Part shown: one piece after another, positions 56,515 to 64,000 of the stretch
Layout: each line of letters opens with the position of its first letter
Position numbering within the stretch: position 1 is the first letter of the stretch
DNA from: Qipengyuania flava
GTDB taxonomy: Bacteria; Pseudomonadota; Alphaproteobacteria; Sphingomonadales; Sphingomonadaceae
Assembly: GCF_011762005.1 (NCBI RefSeq)
Contig: NZ_JAASQU010000001.1
Location: forward strand, 1,233,974 to 1,297,973
Direction of reading: 5' to 3'
DNA: 64,000 nt
Program-made: the position numbers and the translations under genes
The notes under the pieces: generated by a model
Seen by the model: only the letters and a program-made list of their open reading frames with translations
What the model was told of the DNA's origin: nothing
Database searches by the model: none

Positions 56515-57626
56515 CAGCCCCACCCGACTTCGGTAAAGAACACGGCGAAAAAGGCATCGATGACGATCACCGCGAAGATGCCGGTCACCACCGCCATGGT
56601 CGTGCGGCGGCCGACCTCTTCCGAATTCCCCTTCACCTGCATGCCGTGATAGCAGCCCGCCAGCGCCACGATCAGGCCGAAGACCGGCGCCTTGACCAGT
56701 CCGACCCACAGGTCGTGCAGCGGGACCACGTCCTGGATCCGGCTGAGGAACGTCCAGAAGGGGATGCCCAGCATGAACTGGCCGACGAAAGCGCCGCCGA
56801 CGATGGCGACCCCTGCGGCATAGAAGCCCAGCAGCGGCATCATCAGCACCGCGGCCATGATACGCGGCACAACCAGCGCTTCCATCGGCGAAATGCCGAT
56901 CGTCTGCATCGCGTCGACTTCCTCGGTCAGCCGCATCGTCCCGATCTGCGCCGCAAAGGCGCTGCCCGAACGGCCGGCGACCATGATCGCGGTCATCAGC
57001 ACGCCCAGTTCGCGCAAGGTGATCCGGCCGACCAGATTGACGGTCAGCGTCTCCGCCCCGAACTGCGCGAGCTGCACCGCCCCCTGCTGCGCGATGACCA
57101 CGCCGATCAGGAAGCTCATCAGGCCGATGATCGGCAAGGCCGAGACGCCCACCAGTTCGAGCTGGCGCACCAGCGCCAGCCAGCGGAAGCGTTTGGGATG
57201 GCGGATCAGGCTGCCCATCGATAGCAACAGCGCGCCGAGGAAGCCGACCACGCCATAAACCCCGCGGCGCGCGCCAAAGACCTTGTCGCCCATCGCTTCG
57301 GGCACGCGTTCCCAGAACGGCGCGCGCGGGGCGGAAATCTCCTCGTCCGAACTGATCCCTTCGAGCGCGCCGAGCAGGCGCTTTGCGCGATCGCTCGCGC
57401 CGGTAATCTCGGCATCGTGCTGGCTCGAAATGCTGCAGGCCAGCCATGCGCCGACCGTGTCGATCTCGCTGACGTCGGACAGGTCGATCCGTTCAATCGG
57501 ACCTTCGAGCGCGCGCAAGTCCTGATCGATCGCGCCCACGCTGGACACGAGATAGGGCCCGGACAGCGTCAGGACGGTCTTTCCGTCGTCGCCCTCGACA
57601 AGTTCGAATTCGGCCAGGCCACCCAT
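56514..57626 (-). CDS. mlaE: MlaE-family permease with N-terminal STAS domain
   Basis: About 370 residues. The N-terminal STAS-like domain (VLTLSGPYLVSSVGAIDQDL, then IDLSDVSEIDTVGAWLA, about 15-95) precedes the five- or six-helix MlaE core (LPIIGLMSFLIGVVIAQQGA, ELGVLMTAIMVAGRSGSAFA, MRLTEEVDAMQTIGISPMEA, PLHDLWVGLVKAPVFGLIVA). ATG 57626 is preferred; an in-frame TTG seven codons earlier is the only longer start. The N-terminal fusion is known in some alphaproteobacterial Mla systems. First gene of the operon, divergent from valS. Confidence 0.93.
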   Translation of the reverse strand: MGGLAEFELVEGDDGKTVLTLSGPYLVSSVGAIDQDLRALEGPIERIDLSDVSEIDTVGAWLACSISSQHDAEITGASDRAKRLLGALEGISSDEEISAPRAPFWERVPEAMGDKVFGARRGVYGVVGFLGALLLSMGSLIRHPKRFRWLALVRQLELVGVSALPIIGLMSFLIGVVIAQQGAVQLAQFGAETLTVNLVGRITLRELGVLMTAIMVAGRSGSAFAAQIGTMRLTEEVDAMQTIGISPMEALVVPRIMAAVLMMPLLGFYAAGVAIVGGAFVGQFMLGIPFWTFLSRIQDVVPLHDLWVGLVKAPVFGLIVALAGCYHGMQVKGNSEEVGRRTTMAVVTGIFAVIVIDAFFAVFFTEVGWG

Positions 57627-57777
57627 AGCCCGCGCGTATGCGGACAAATCGGACGCTTGCCAAGCGGCTATCGCGGCGCGTCACCTGCGGCGTTGCATCG
57701 CGCGGAGGGCGCTGGCAAAGGCCATCGCAGACATTTGACCGCACCCGCCGGGATGCTGCGCCCGCGAACAGGACATC

Positions 57778-60606
57778 ATGAGCACCGAGCTACCCAAAAC
57801 TTTCGATCCCGCCGAAATCGAGGCGCGCTGGTACACCCATTGGGAGAACGAGGGCCTGTTCCGCCCCGAACGCCCCGACGCCGAGCCCTATACGATCGTC
57901 AACCCCCCGCCCAATGTCACCGGCAGCCTGCATATCGGCCACGCGCTCGACAACACGCTGCAGGATATCATGATCCGCTACGAGCGGCTGCGTGGCAAGG
58001 ACGCGCTGTGGGTGGTGGGCACCGACCATGCGGGCATCGCCACGCAGATGGTCGTCGAACGCCAGCTGGAGGCGAAGCAGGACAAGCGCACCAATTACAG
58101 CCGCGAGGATTTCGTCGCCAAGGTGTGGGAGTGGAAAGAGGAAAGCGGCGGCACGATCACGCGCCAGCTGCGCCGCCTCGGCTGTTCGATGGACTGGAGC
58201 CGCGAACAGTTCACCATGGACGAGCATTTCAGCAATGCCGTGCTCAAGACCTTCGTCGACCTTCATAACGACGGGCTGATCTACCGCGACAAGCGGCTGG
58301 TAAACTGGGATCCCAAGCTCAAGACCGCGATTTCCGACCTCGAGGTCGAGACGCAGGATATGAAGGGGTCGTTCTGGCACTTCAGATACCCGCTCGAGGA
58401 TGGCGTGACGCTGGCCGACGGGCGGGACTACATCGAGGTCGCGACCACGCGCCCTGAAACCATGCTCGCCGACATGGCGGTGGCGGTGCATCCCGATGAC
58501 GAGCGCTACAAATCGGTCGTCGGCAAGCATGTCGTCCTGCCGATCACCGGCCGCTGCGTGCCGATCGTGGCCGACGAACATGCCGATCCCGAACTGGGCA
58601 GCGGCGCGGTGAAGATCACCCCCGGGCACGATTTCAACGATTTCGAGGTCGGCAAGCGCGCGGGGTTCAAGCCCGCCGAGATGCTCAACATGCTCGATGC
58701 GGAAGCCAATGTCTGCCAGACCGCCGACGGACTGGTGCCGGAAGAATTCCTCGGCCTGCACCGCTTCAAGCGCGATGGCGTCGACGGCGCGCGCGAGCTG
58801 GTGGTCCAGCGGCTGAAGGAAAGCGGCCATCTGATCCCGCATATCGCCAAGACCAAGAAGGGCGAGGAACAGGAACTCGATGCCGAACCGCGCACCATCG
58901 CGACGCCGTTCGGCGACCGCGGCGGCGTGGTGATCGAGCCCTGGCTGACCGATCAGTGGTATGTCGATGCCGAAACGCTGGCGAAGAAGCCGATCGAGGC
59001 GGTGAAGAACGGCGATGTCGAAATCGTACCCAAGGCTTGGGAAAAGACCTTTTTCAACTGGATGGAGAATATCCAGCCGTGGTGCGTCAGCCGCCAGCTG
59101 TGGTGGGGCCACCGCATTCCGGCTTGGTACGATGGCGACGGCAAGGCTTACGTTGCGTTGAGCGAAGCGGAGGCGCAGGCACAGGCCGGCGAAGGCGTTG
59201 CGCTTACCCGCGATGACGACGTGCTCGACACGTGGTTTTCCTCCGCGCTCTGGCCCTTCGCCACGCTCGGCTGGCCGGAAAACCCCTCTCCCCCTGCGGG
59301 AGAGGGAGGAGCGCCGACAGGCGCGGGGGGTGAGGGGTCGGCGACCATGGTCGCCGCTGACGCGGCGAAACCCTCTCCCAACCCTCTCCCGCAAGGGGAG
59401 AGGGCTTCGCTGCTCGCCAAGCACTATCCCAACGACCTGCTGATCAGCGGCTTCGACATCCTGTTCTTCTGGGATGCCCGCATGATGATGATGGGGCAGT
59501 ACACCACGGGCACGAACCCGTGGCCCAAGCTGTATCTGCACGGCCTCGTCCGCGCGGCGGATGGGCAGAAGATGTCCAAGTCGAAAGGCAATGTCGTCGA
59601 CCCGCTGGGCCTGATCGACCAGTACGGTGCCGATGCGCTGCGCTTCTTCATGGCGGCGATGGAAAGCCAGGGCCGCGACATCAAGATGGATGACAAGCGG
59701 ATCGAGGGATACCGCAACTTCGCCACCAAGCTTTGGAACGCGACGCGGTTCTGCCAGTCGAACGGCATCGGCGCGAGCAGCAGCATCGCCGCGCCCAAGG
59801 CGAGCCACGCAGTCAATCGCTGGATCATCGGTGAGGTCGTGGAAACCAAAGAAGCGCTCGACGCGGCGCTGGCCGAGCTGCGTTTCGATGCCGCGGCGAA
59901 CACGATCTACCACTTCGTGTGGGACCGGTTCTGCGACTGGTATCTGGAACTGATCAAGGGCCAGATCGACGAGGAGACGAAGGCGGTAGCGGGCTGGACG
60001 CTCGACCAGATCTTCGTGATGCTGCACCCCTTCATGCCCTTCATCACCGAAGAGCTATGGTCAAAGCAGGGCGAGCGCGCGAACCATCCGCTGATCACCG
60101 CGAGCTGGGTCGATCCGCAGGCCGAAGTCGATCCCGCTGCCAAGGCCGAGATCGACTGGCTGATCGCACTGACCGGCGCGGTGCGCACCGCGAAGAACGA
60201 ACTGGGCATCGCCCCCGGTGCGAAGCTGGAAGCCTTCTGCCCCGCCCCCGGCGAACTGGCGAAATCGGTGGTCGAAACCAATGCAGCGGCGATCGAGCGG
60301 CTGGCGCGGCTTACCCCGATCCATTTCGCCGAGGCGCCCGATGGCGCCGCGATGCAGGTTGCGGCGGGCGAGGACGCTTTCGTAATCCCGCTCGAGGGCA
60401 TCATCGACATCGCGGCGGAAAAGGCGCGGCTAGAAAAGGCGCTCGAAGCCTCCGCCAAGGAAGCCAAATCGCTCGAAGGACGGCTCTCGAACGCGAACTT
60501 CGTCGAACGCGCCAAACCTGAAGCGGTCGAGAAGGCACGCGCGGACCATGCGCATCACACCGCCGAAGTCGCCCGGCTCGAAGCGGCGCTGGCGCGGCTG
60601 GGCTGA
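57778..60606 (+). CDS. valS: Valyl-tRNA synthetase, with in-frame palindromic repeat insert
   Basis: Charges tRNA-Val. 942 residues. The HIGH motif is LHIGHALD (52-55), the editing domain lies around 190-350, KMSKS is at 598-602, then the anticodon domain ([20 protein letters not shown]) and the C-terminal coiled coil ([20 protein letters not shown]). Between GWPEN (about 498-502) and [11 protein letters not shown] (543-553), where E. coli-like enzymes have only about 8 residues, it carries about 40 extra residues (503-542) rich in Pro, Gly and Ala, encoded by a palindromic repeat (59284-59404). The frame is maintained and the downstream core is normal. SD ACAGGAC before ATG 57778. Confidence 0.97.
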   Translation: MSTELPKTFDPAEIEARWYTHWENEGLFRPERPDAEPYTIVNPPPNVTGSLHIGHALDNTLQDIMIRYERLRGKDALWVVGTDHAGIATQMVVERQLEAKQDKRTNYSREDFVAKVWEWKEESGGTITRQLRRLGCSMDWSREQFTMDEHFSNAVLKTFVDLHNDGLIYRDKRLVNWDPKLKTAISDLEVETQDMKGSFWHFRYPLEDGVTLADGRDYIEVATTRPETMLADMAVAVHPDDERYKSVVGKHVVLPITGRCVPIVADEHADPELGSGAVKITPGHDFNDFEVGKRAGFKPAEMLNMLDAEANVCQTADGLVPEEFLGLHRFKRDGVDGARELVVQRLKESGHLIPHIAKTKKGEEQELDAEPRTIATPFGDRGGVVIEPWLTDQWYVDAETLAKKPIEAVKNGDVEIVPKAWEKTFFNWMENIQPWCVSRQLWWGHRIPAWYDGDGKAYVALSEAEAQAQAGEGVALTRDDDVLDTWFSSALWPFATLGWPENPSPPAGEGGAPTGAGGEGSATMVAADAAKPSPNPLPQGERASLLAKHYPNDLLISGFDILFFWDARMMMMGQYTTGTNPWPKLYLHGLVRAADGQKMSKSKGNVVDPLGLIDQYGADALRFFMAAMESQGRDIKMDDKRIEGYRNFATKLWNATRFCQSNGIGASSSIAAPKASHAVNRWIIGEVVETKEALDAALAELRFDAAANTIYHFVWDRFCDWYLELIKGQIDEETKAVAGWTLDQIFVMLHPFMPFITEELWSKQGERANHPLITASWVDPQAEVDPAAKAEIDWLIALTGAVRTAKNELGIAPGAKLEAFCPAPGELAKSVVETNAAAIERLARLTPIHFAEAPDGAAMQVAAGEDAFVIPLEGIIDIAAEKARLEKALEASAKEAKSLEGRLSNANFVERAKPEAVEKARADHAHHTAEVARLEAALARLG
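59284..59404 (+). repeat. Palindromic repeat element inserted in frame within valS
   Basis: Several hairpins in about 121 bases: CCCTCTCCC (59284-59292) with GGGAGAGGG (59298-59306); GCGCC (59311-59315) with GGCGC (59320-59324); a 16-base perfect palindrome GGCGACCATGGTCGCC (59340-59355); and CCCTCTCCC (59382-59390) with GGGAGAGGG (59396-59404) around GCAAG. The outer arms (59284-59292 and 59396-59404) also pair with each other. The last hairpin matches a repeat widespread in proteobacterial intergenic DNA (from memory). Coding content in the valS frame is about 40 residues without a stop. Confidence 0.88.
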
Positions 60607-60626
60607 CAAAGCACGCCTAACCATCT

Positions 60627-60656
60627 CGTCACCCCGGCCTCCGAGCCGGGGTGACG
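60627..60656. repeat. Palindromic repeat downstream of valS
   Basis: A perfect 12-base stem, CGTCACCCCGGC (60627-60638) and GCCGGGGTGACG (60645-60656), with a 6-base loop CTCCGA. It begins 20 bases after the valS stop. No T-run follows, so it is a repeat that may also act as a weak terminator. Related sequences are frequent in sphingomonad intergenic DNA (from memory). Confidence 0.8.
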
Positions 60657-60858
60657 CGTGGTGGCGATTTCCTACGCAGCCCGATTATGTCATGAACCCG
60701 GCAATGGCCCACGCCCCTACCCCAACCTCCGACGCGCATTTTCAATCGATCCGCTCGATCAAACACCGCATGATTGATCGGTTCGACTTTTGCCTTTGGA
60801 CCGTGGTCCACCCGGTCCATGTGTTCGCCATGTGCGACGAACCGAGTGAGGCTGCCCG

Positions 60859-61593
60859 ATGCCGCTAGTCCTCGCCACGCAGGCTCCCGGCGAGCCCGAG
60901 ATCTTCGCCAGCGTCCAGGGCGAAGGGCCGAGCGCGGGCATGCCCTGCACCTTCCTGCGCCTGTCGCGCTGCAACCTCGCCTGTGTGTGGTGCGACACCG
61001 CCTATACGTGGCACTTCGCCGGCGACGAGCGCCCGCACCGCGATGGGGTGGAGTTCGACCGCAAGGCCAACCAGCTGACGCTGGACGAGGAAGAGGTCGC
61101 CGCGCGGATCGCCGCGCTCGGCCAGAAGCGGCTGGTGATCACCGGCGGCGAACCGCTGCTGCAGGCGCCCGCGCTCGCGCGGCTGCTCGAACTGCTGCCC
61201 GATGTCACTGTTGAGATCGAAACCAATGGCACGACCAAGGCAAGCCCTGCGCTCGACATCCGCATCGACCAGTTCAACGTCAGCCCCAAGCTGGCGCATA
61301 GCGGCAATCCGGCAGACCTGGCTCTGATTCCCGAGCGGCTCGATGCCTATGCCACCGACCCGCGCGCCTGGTTCAAATTCGTGATCGCCGCGCCGGCGGA
61401 CCTCGACGAGGTGCTGGCGCTGCGCGATCGCTATCGCTTCAAGCGCGACCACGTGTTCCTGATGCCCGAAGGCACCGACAGCGCGACACTGCGTGCCCGA
61501 GAGCAATGGCTCGCGCCGTTATGCGTCGAGCACGGCTTCCGGATGAGCGACCGGCTGCATATCCATCTGTTCGGCGATACGCGCGGGACCTAG
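60859..61593 (+). CDS. queE: 7-carboxy-7-deazaguanine synthase
   Basis: Radical SAM enzyme in queuosine biosynthesis that forms CDG from CPH4. 244 residues. The cluster motif CNLACVWC (Cys38, Cys42, Cys45) has the canonical CxxxCxxC spacing; ITGGEPLLQ is the SAM-binding GGE motif; VEIETNGT and QFNVSPKLAHSGNP follow. Start ATG 60859 (MPLVLATQAP). It follows valS after 252 bases containing the repeat and no recognised gene or preQ1 riboswitch. Its TAG stop overlaps the opposite-strand stop of the HerA-like gene in CTAG. Confidence 0.95.
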   Translation: MPLVLATQAPGEPEIFASVQGEGPSAGMPCTFLRLSRCNLACVWCDTAYTWHFAGDERPHRDGVEFDRKANQLTLDEEEVAARIAALGQKRLVITGGEPLLQAPALARLLELLPDVTVEIETNGTTKASPALDIRIDQFNVSPKLAHSGNPADLALIPERLDAYATDPRAWFKFVIAAPADLDEVLALRDRYRFKRDHVFLMPEGTDSATLRAREQWLAPLCVEHGFRMSDRLHIHLFGDTRGT

Positions 61594-63560
61594 CCCTGCG
61601 AACGCCAGCGCTGGACCGTGCGCTGGACGATCTCCTCCTCGCCGCCGGTCTGGTTCCACAGTTCGACGAAGCTGGGATCGTCCGATGCGGGGCGCTTGGC
61701 TTCCTCGAGATTGTCGAAGCTCATGCGGATCGGGATCGCGACACCCTCGCCGCAGATGATGCATTCGCGGTTGCGCAAGGCGGGGATCGCATCGAGGAAA
61801 CCGCGCGCCCCTTCGGGCATCGCCGCGCGGACGAAGTCCTGGTCGCGGTCGTTGTTGAGACGCATTGAGAGGATCGTGCCGCATTGCGACAGCACGCCCT
61901 CGGCGAGGTCCGACGGTCGCTGCGTGATCAGGCCGAGGCTGATGCCGTACTTGCGGCCCTCCTTGGCGATCCGCGACAGGATCGTGCCTACCGAATTGCC
62001 ATCGGCGTTCTTCTCGTTGGGCACGTAGCGATGCGCTTCCTCGCATACGAGCAGGATCGGCGAAGTGCGCTCGTCGCGGCTCCAGATCGCGAAGTCGAAC
62101 ACCAGCCGGCTGAGCACCGCCACGACCGTCGCAGTGATGTCCGATGGAACGCCCGAGACATCGATGATCGAGATCGGCTTGCCGTTCGAAGGCATGCGGA
62201 AGATCTTGGCGATGAAATCGGTCATCGTGTCTGCCACCAGCATGCCCGAGAACATGAACTGGTAGCGCGGGTCGCCCTTGATCTCGTCGAGCTTGGTCTT
62301 GATCCGCATGTAGGGCGCGGTGTTGGTCGACTTGTCGAGCTTGCCCATCGCGTCCTGCAGCTCGTTCGACAGGTCGGACAGCAGATAGGGGATCGGGGAA
62401 TCCACCGTGATCTTGCCCATGGCCTCGGCCAGTCGGCTCTTCTGCCGCGCCTTGAGCAGGCATTTGGCGAGAATGTCCGCATCGACCTGACGGTCGTTGC
62501 CATTGCTGGTCAGCAGGACCTCGCAATGCTCCTCGAAGTTCATGATCCAGTAGGGCATCTGCAGATTGGACACGTCGAGGATCACGCCGGTGTTGCGGAA
62601 AGCCGAGGCATACTCGCCATGCGGGTCGACCATCACGATATGACCCTCGGGCGCAGCCTCGCAGATCCGGTGCAGGATCAGCGCCGCGCTGGTCGACTTG
62701 CCGGTACCGGTCGAGCCCAGCAGCGCGAAATGCTTGCCCAGCATCGCATCGACATACACGCCTGCGCGGATGTCCTTGGTCGGATAGACCTTGCCGATGG
62801 TGATCGAACTGCGGCCGTCGCTGGCGTAGACCTGCTTCAAATCGGCGGTGGTCGCGGGATAGACCAGCGCGCCCGGCACCGGGTAACGCGTCACACCGCG
62901 ACGAAAGGCGTGCAGCTTGCCGGTCAGTTTCTCTTCGGTGCCCTCGCCGAGGAAATCGATATTGGCGAGGATCGACCCTGCCTTGCGATCTTGCCGCTGG
63001 TTGCGCACGCTGGCGAGCAGCCAGCTGTTGCCCACGCGGATCTTGATCTGCGAGCCGACCTGACCGGCCATGGCGATCGAGGGGTCGGCATCTTCGCCGC
63101 ATTCGTTCAATCGCTCGAGGTCGATCGCAATCTGCGAGCCGGAGCCCGCGATCTCGAGGACGACACCGATCGGCTTGTCCGCATTGACGCTGATCGAAGG
63201 CGGTTCCTCATTCGGCTTGGGTGCGCGAGGCGGTTCGGGGCTCGATGCGGGTTCGGCTTCGACTGGAGGGACCGGATCGGGCGTGGCTTCGCGGGGCTCC
63301 GGAGCCGCTGTCGGTTCGGCCTGCGCGGCCCGCGCTTGCTCTGGCTCGGTTTCACGAACGGGCTGGCTATGGGCGTCGCTCGCCACGGCTTGCGGCTGGT
63401 GGACATAGCCCGAGGGCGACGGCGTGGTTGCGCCCCCTGCTCCACTGCCACCCCGCATGATGCGGTCACGCAGCGAATTGCCACGCGGTTGCGGCGGTTC
63501 GGCGCCGGCTTCCTTCGCCGGATCGAAAGTGCGAAATCCCGAATTACCCATGTCGTTCAT
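61590..63560 (-). CDS. HerA-like ATP-binding protein (second copy)
   Basis: 656 residues. An unusual N-terminal region of about 125 residues is Pro/Glu/Ala-rich and probably disordered. After it comes a beta-barrel HAS-like section (PSISVNADKPIGVVLEIAGS, about 121-140, then QVGSQIKIRVGNSWLLASVR) and the P-loop ATPase with GSTGTGKST (282-290), the DPHGEYASAF segment, and Walker B ILLVCEEAHRYVPNEKNA. C-terminally LITQRPSDLAEGVLSQCGTI fits HerA. ATG 63560 is chosen; a further upstream TTG is in frame but poor. No nurA is adjacent. It is distinct from the ATPase at 33116-34564. Confidence 0.86.
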   Translation of the reverse strand: MNDMGNSGFRTFDPAKEAGAEPPQPRGNSLRDRIMRGGSGAGGATTPSPSGYVHQPQAVASDAHSQPVRETEPEQARAAQAEPTAAPEPREATPDPVPPVEAEPASSPEPPRAPKPNEEPPSISVNADKPIGVVLEIAGSGSQIAIDLERLNECGEDADPSIAMAGQVGSQIKIRVGNSWLLASVRNQRQDRKAGSILANIDFLGEGTEEKLTGKLHAFRRGVTRYPVPGALVYPATTADLKQVYASDGRSSITIGKVYPTKDIRAGVYVDAMLGKHFALLGSTGTGKSTSAALILHRICEAAPEGHIVMVDPHGEYASAFRNTGVILDVSNLQMPYWIMNFEEHCEVLLTSNGNDRQVDADILAKCLLKARQKSRLAEAMGKITVDSPIPYLLSDLSNELQDAMGKLDKSTNTAPYMRIKTKLDEIKGDPRYQFMFSGMLVADTMTDFIAKIFRMPSNGKPISIIDVSGVPSDITATVVAVLSRLVFDFAIWSRDERTSPILLVCEEAHRYVPNEKNADGNSVGTILSRIAKEGRKYGISLGLITQRPSDLAEGVLSQCGTILSMRLNNDRDQDFVRAAMPEGARGFLDAIPALRNRECIICGEGVAIPIRMSFDNLEEAKRPASDDPSFVELWNQTGGEEEIVQRTVQRWRSQG

Positions 63561-63659
63561 CGATCCGTCCGTGCCCCATAGCAAATCGCGCTGATGCGCC
63601 TGCAGCCTGCCTGATCGAAATGCCTTAATATGTGGTCAACGCTAACCCGCGTAGGTCGC

Positions 63660-64000
63660 TCAGATCAGCGCGAACAGCCGCCCCGCAGCCCAGCCCATGC
63701 CAACCGACAACGCCACTGCCAGCAGGCCGTAGATCAGCGACCACTCCTGCGAGGATTCCGCCACCAGCCGTTCGAACCCCACCTTCCTAACCTCCACTTC
63801 CGCCAGCGCGGAAGCGATCACGCGCCCGTCGCGCACGGCGAAGGTCTCCGCAGTGTAGGTCCCGGTCGAGACATTCGACGGCAGCGAGATTCGTGACTGG
63901 TAGAGCACCTGTTCGCTGATCTGGACTCCGCCGAAATCCTGCTTGTAGAGTTCCTGCCGCGTCTTGAGATCGACCAGCCCCGCCTTGAACCGCGCCTGTT
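63660..64000 (-). CDS. TIGR02186 family alphaproteobacterial membrane protein, partial (N-terminus outside window)
   Basis: The minus-strand frame enters from the right edge and ends at 63660, giving about 113 C-terminal residues: LVDLKTRQELYKQDFGGVQI, SRISLPSNVSTGTYTAETFA and VRKVGFERLVAESSQEWSLI, then a C-terminal TM (YGLLAVALSVGMGWAAGRLF). These blocks fit TIGR02186 (Alph_Pro_TM), a periplasm-facing protein with one TM that usually neighbours a TauE/SafE-type exporter. Such a neighbour would lie outside the window. The start is not visible. Confidence 0.78.
   Translation of the reverse strand, partial: QARFKAGLVDLKTRQELYKQDFGGVQISEQVLYQSRISLPSNVSTGTYTAETFAVRDGRVIASALAEVEVRKVGFERLVAESSQEWSLIYGLLAVALSVGMGWAAGRLFALI

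Noticed and set aside
59340-59355. The perfect palindrome in valS as a restriction or recombinase site on its own
   Set aside because: It forms part of the larger repeat element with several other hairpins; reading it as a separate site is not supported.
60657-60858. preQ1 riboswitch ahead of queE
   Set aside because: No short hairpin followed by an A-rich tail pairing with its loop is visible; the region has several weak GC stems only.

Overview
The window is a chromosomal segment of a GC-rich alphaproteobacterium, most probably Sphingomonadales, family Erythrobacteraceae (Erythrobacter/Qipengyuania-like). This rests on inference from several traits: the order argS-SPOR-nagZ-scpA, an ATP12-type F1-ATPase chaperone, a TIGR02186 alphaproteobacterial membrane protein, a DUF4153 protein, two large Oar-like TonB-dependent receptors, a gatCAB operon and a Tad/Cpa locus. 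Coding density is very high, genes are often coupled by ATGA, GTGA or TAATG overlaps, and no insertion sequence, phage, CRISPR array, rRNA or tRNA gene was seen.

Layout. 1-4.2 kb (minus): argS, a SPOR-domain protein, nagZ and scpA (cut by the window edge), linking translation, cell-wall recycling/division and chromosome condensation. 4.3-7.6 kb: a lipoprotein, then ispH-thrB-rnhA and a DUF1508 protein. 7.6-9.7 kb (minus): a DauA-like FAD amino-acid dehydrogenase and a lysophospholipase-like hydrolase. 9.8-17.2 kb (plus): a Tad pilus operon, cpaA-cpaB-cpaC-cpaD-cpaE-tadB-tadC, without the motor ATPase cpaF and without a visible pilin. 17.3-20.9 kb (minus): MarR regulator, crotonase, HSD10-type dehydrogenase and thiolase, a beta-oxidation-like set with a candidate operator upstream of the thiolase. 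21.3-30 kb: two paralogous TonB-dependent receptors flanking a TPR/2OG-Fe(II) oxygenase gene and a small secreted protein. 30-34.6 kb (minus): clpB with a possible heat-shock promoter, csaA and a HerA-like ATPase. 34.7-43.9 kb: a peptide/amide-hydrolysis neighbourhood (penicillin-acylase family, double M16 protease, S46 dipeptidyl-peptidase) with a UbiB/ABC1 kinase-like gene.

44-50.1 kb (minus): rpsU, FKBP isomerase, DUF4153 membrane protein, then gatC-gatA-small membrane ORF-gatB, which makes Gln-tRNA(Gln)/Asn-tRNA(Asn) by transamidation. 50.4-54.1 kb (plus): a tightly coupled run crcB-rluC-like-paiB-like-HAD phosphatase-small membrane protein-ATP12. 54.1-57.6 kb (minus): a complete Mla-type (MCE) lipid transport operon. 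57.8-64 kb: valS, queE, a second HerA-like ATPase and a partial TIGR02186 gene.

The most unusual observation is in valS. A 120-121 bp palindromic repeat element lies in frame inside the catalytic domain of valyl-tRNA synthetase (59284-59404) and adds about 40 Pro/Gly/Ala-rich residues between the conserved GWPE and HYPND segments. It resembles, in behaviour, the Rickettsia palindromic elements that insert into genes. A second, unrelated perfect palindrome lies 20 bp after the same gene. Other points of note are the Tad locus without cpaF, the small membrane ORF embedded in gatCAB, an inverted repeat placed inside the putative clpB promoter, and two HerA-like ATPases without a NurA partner.
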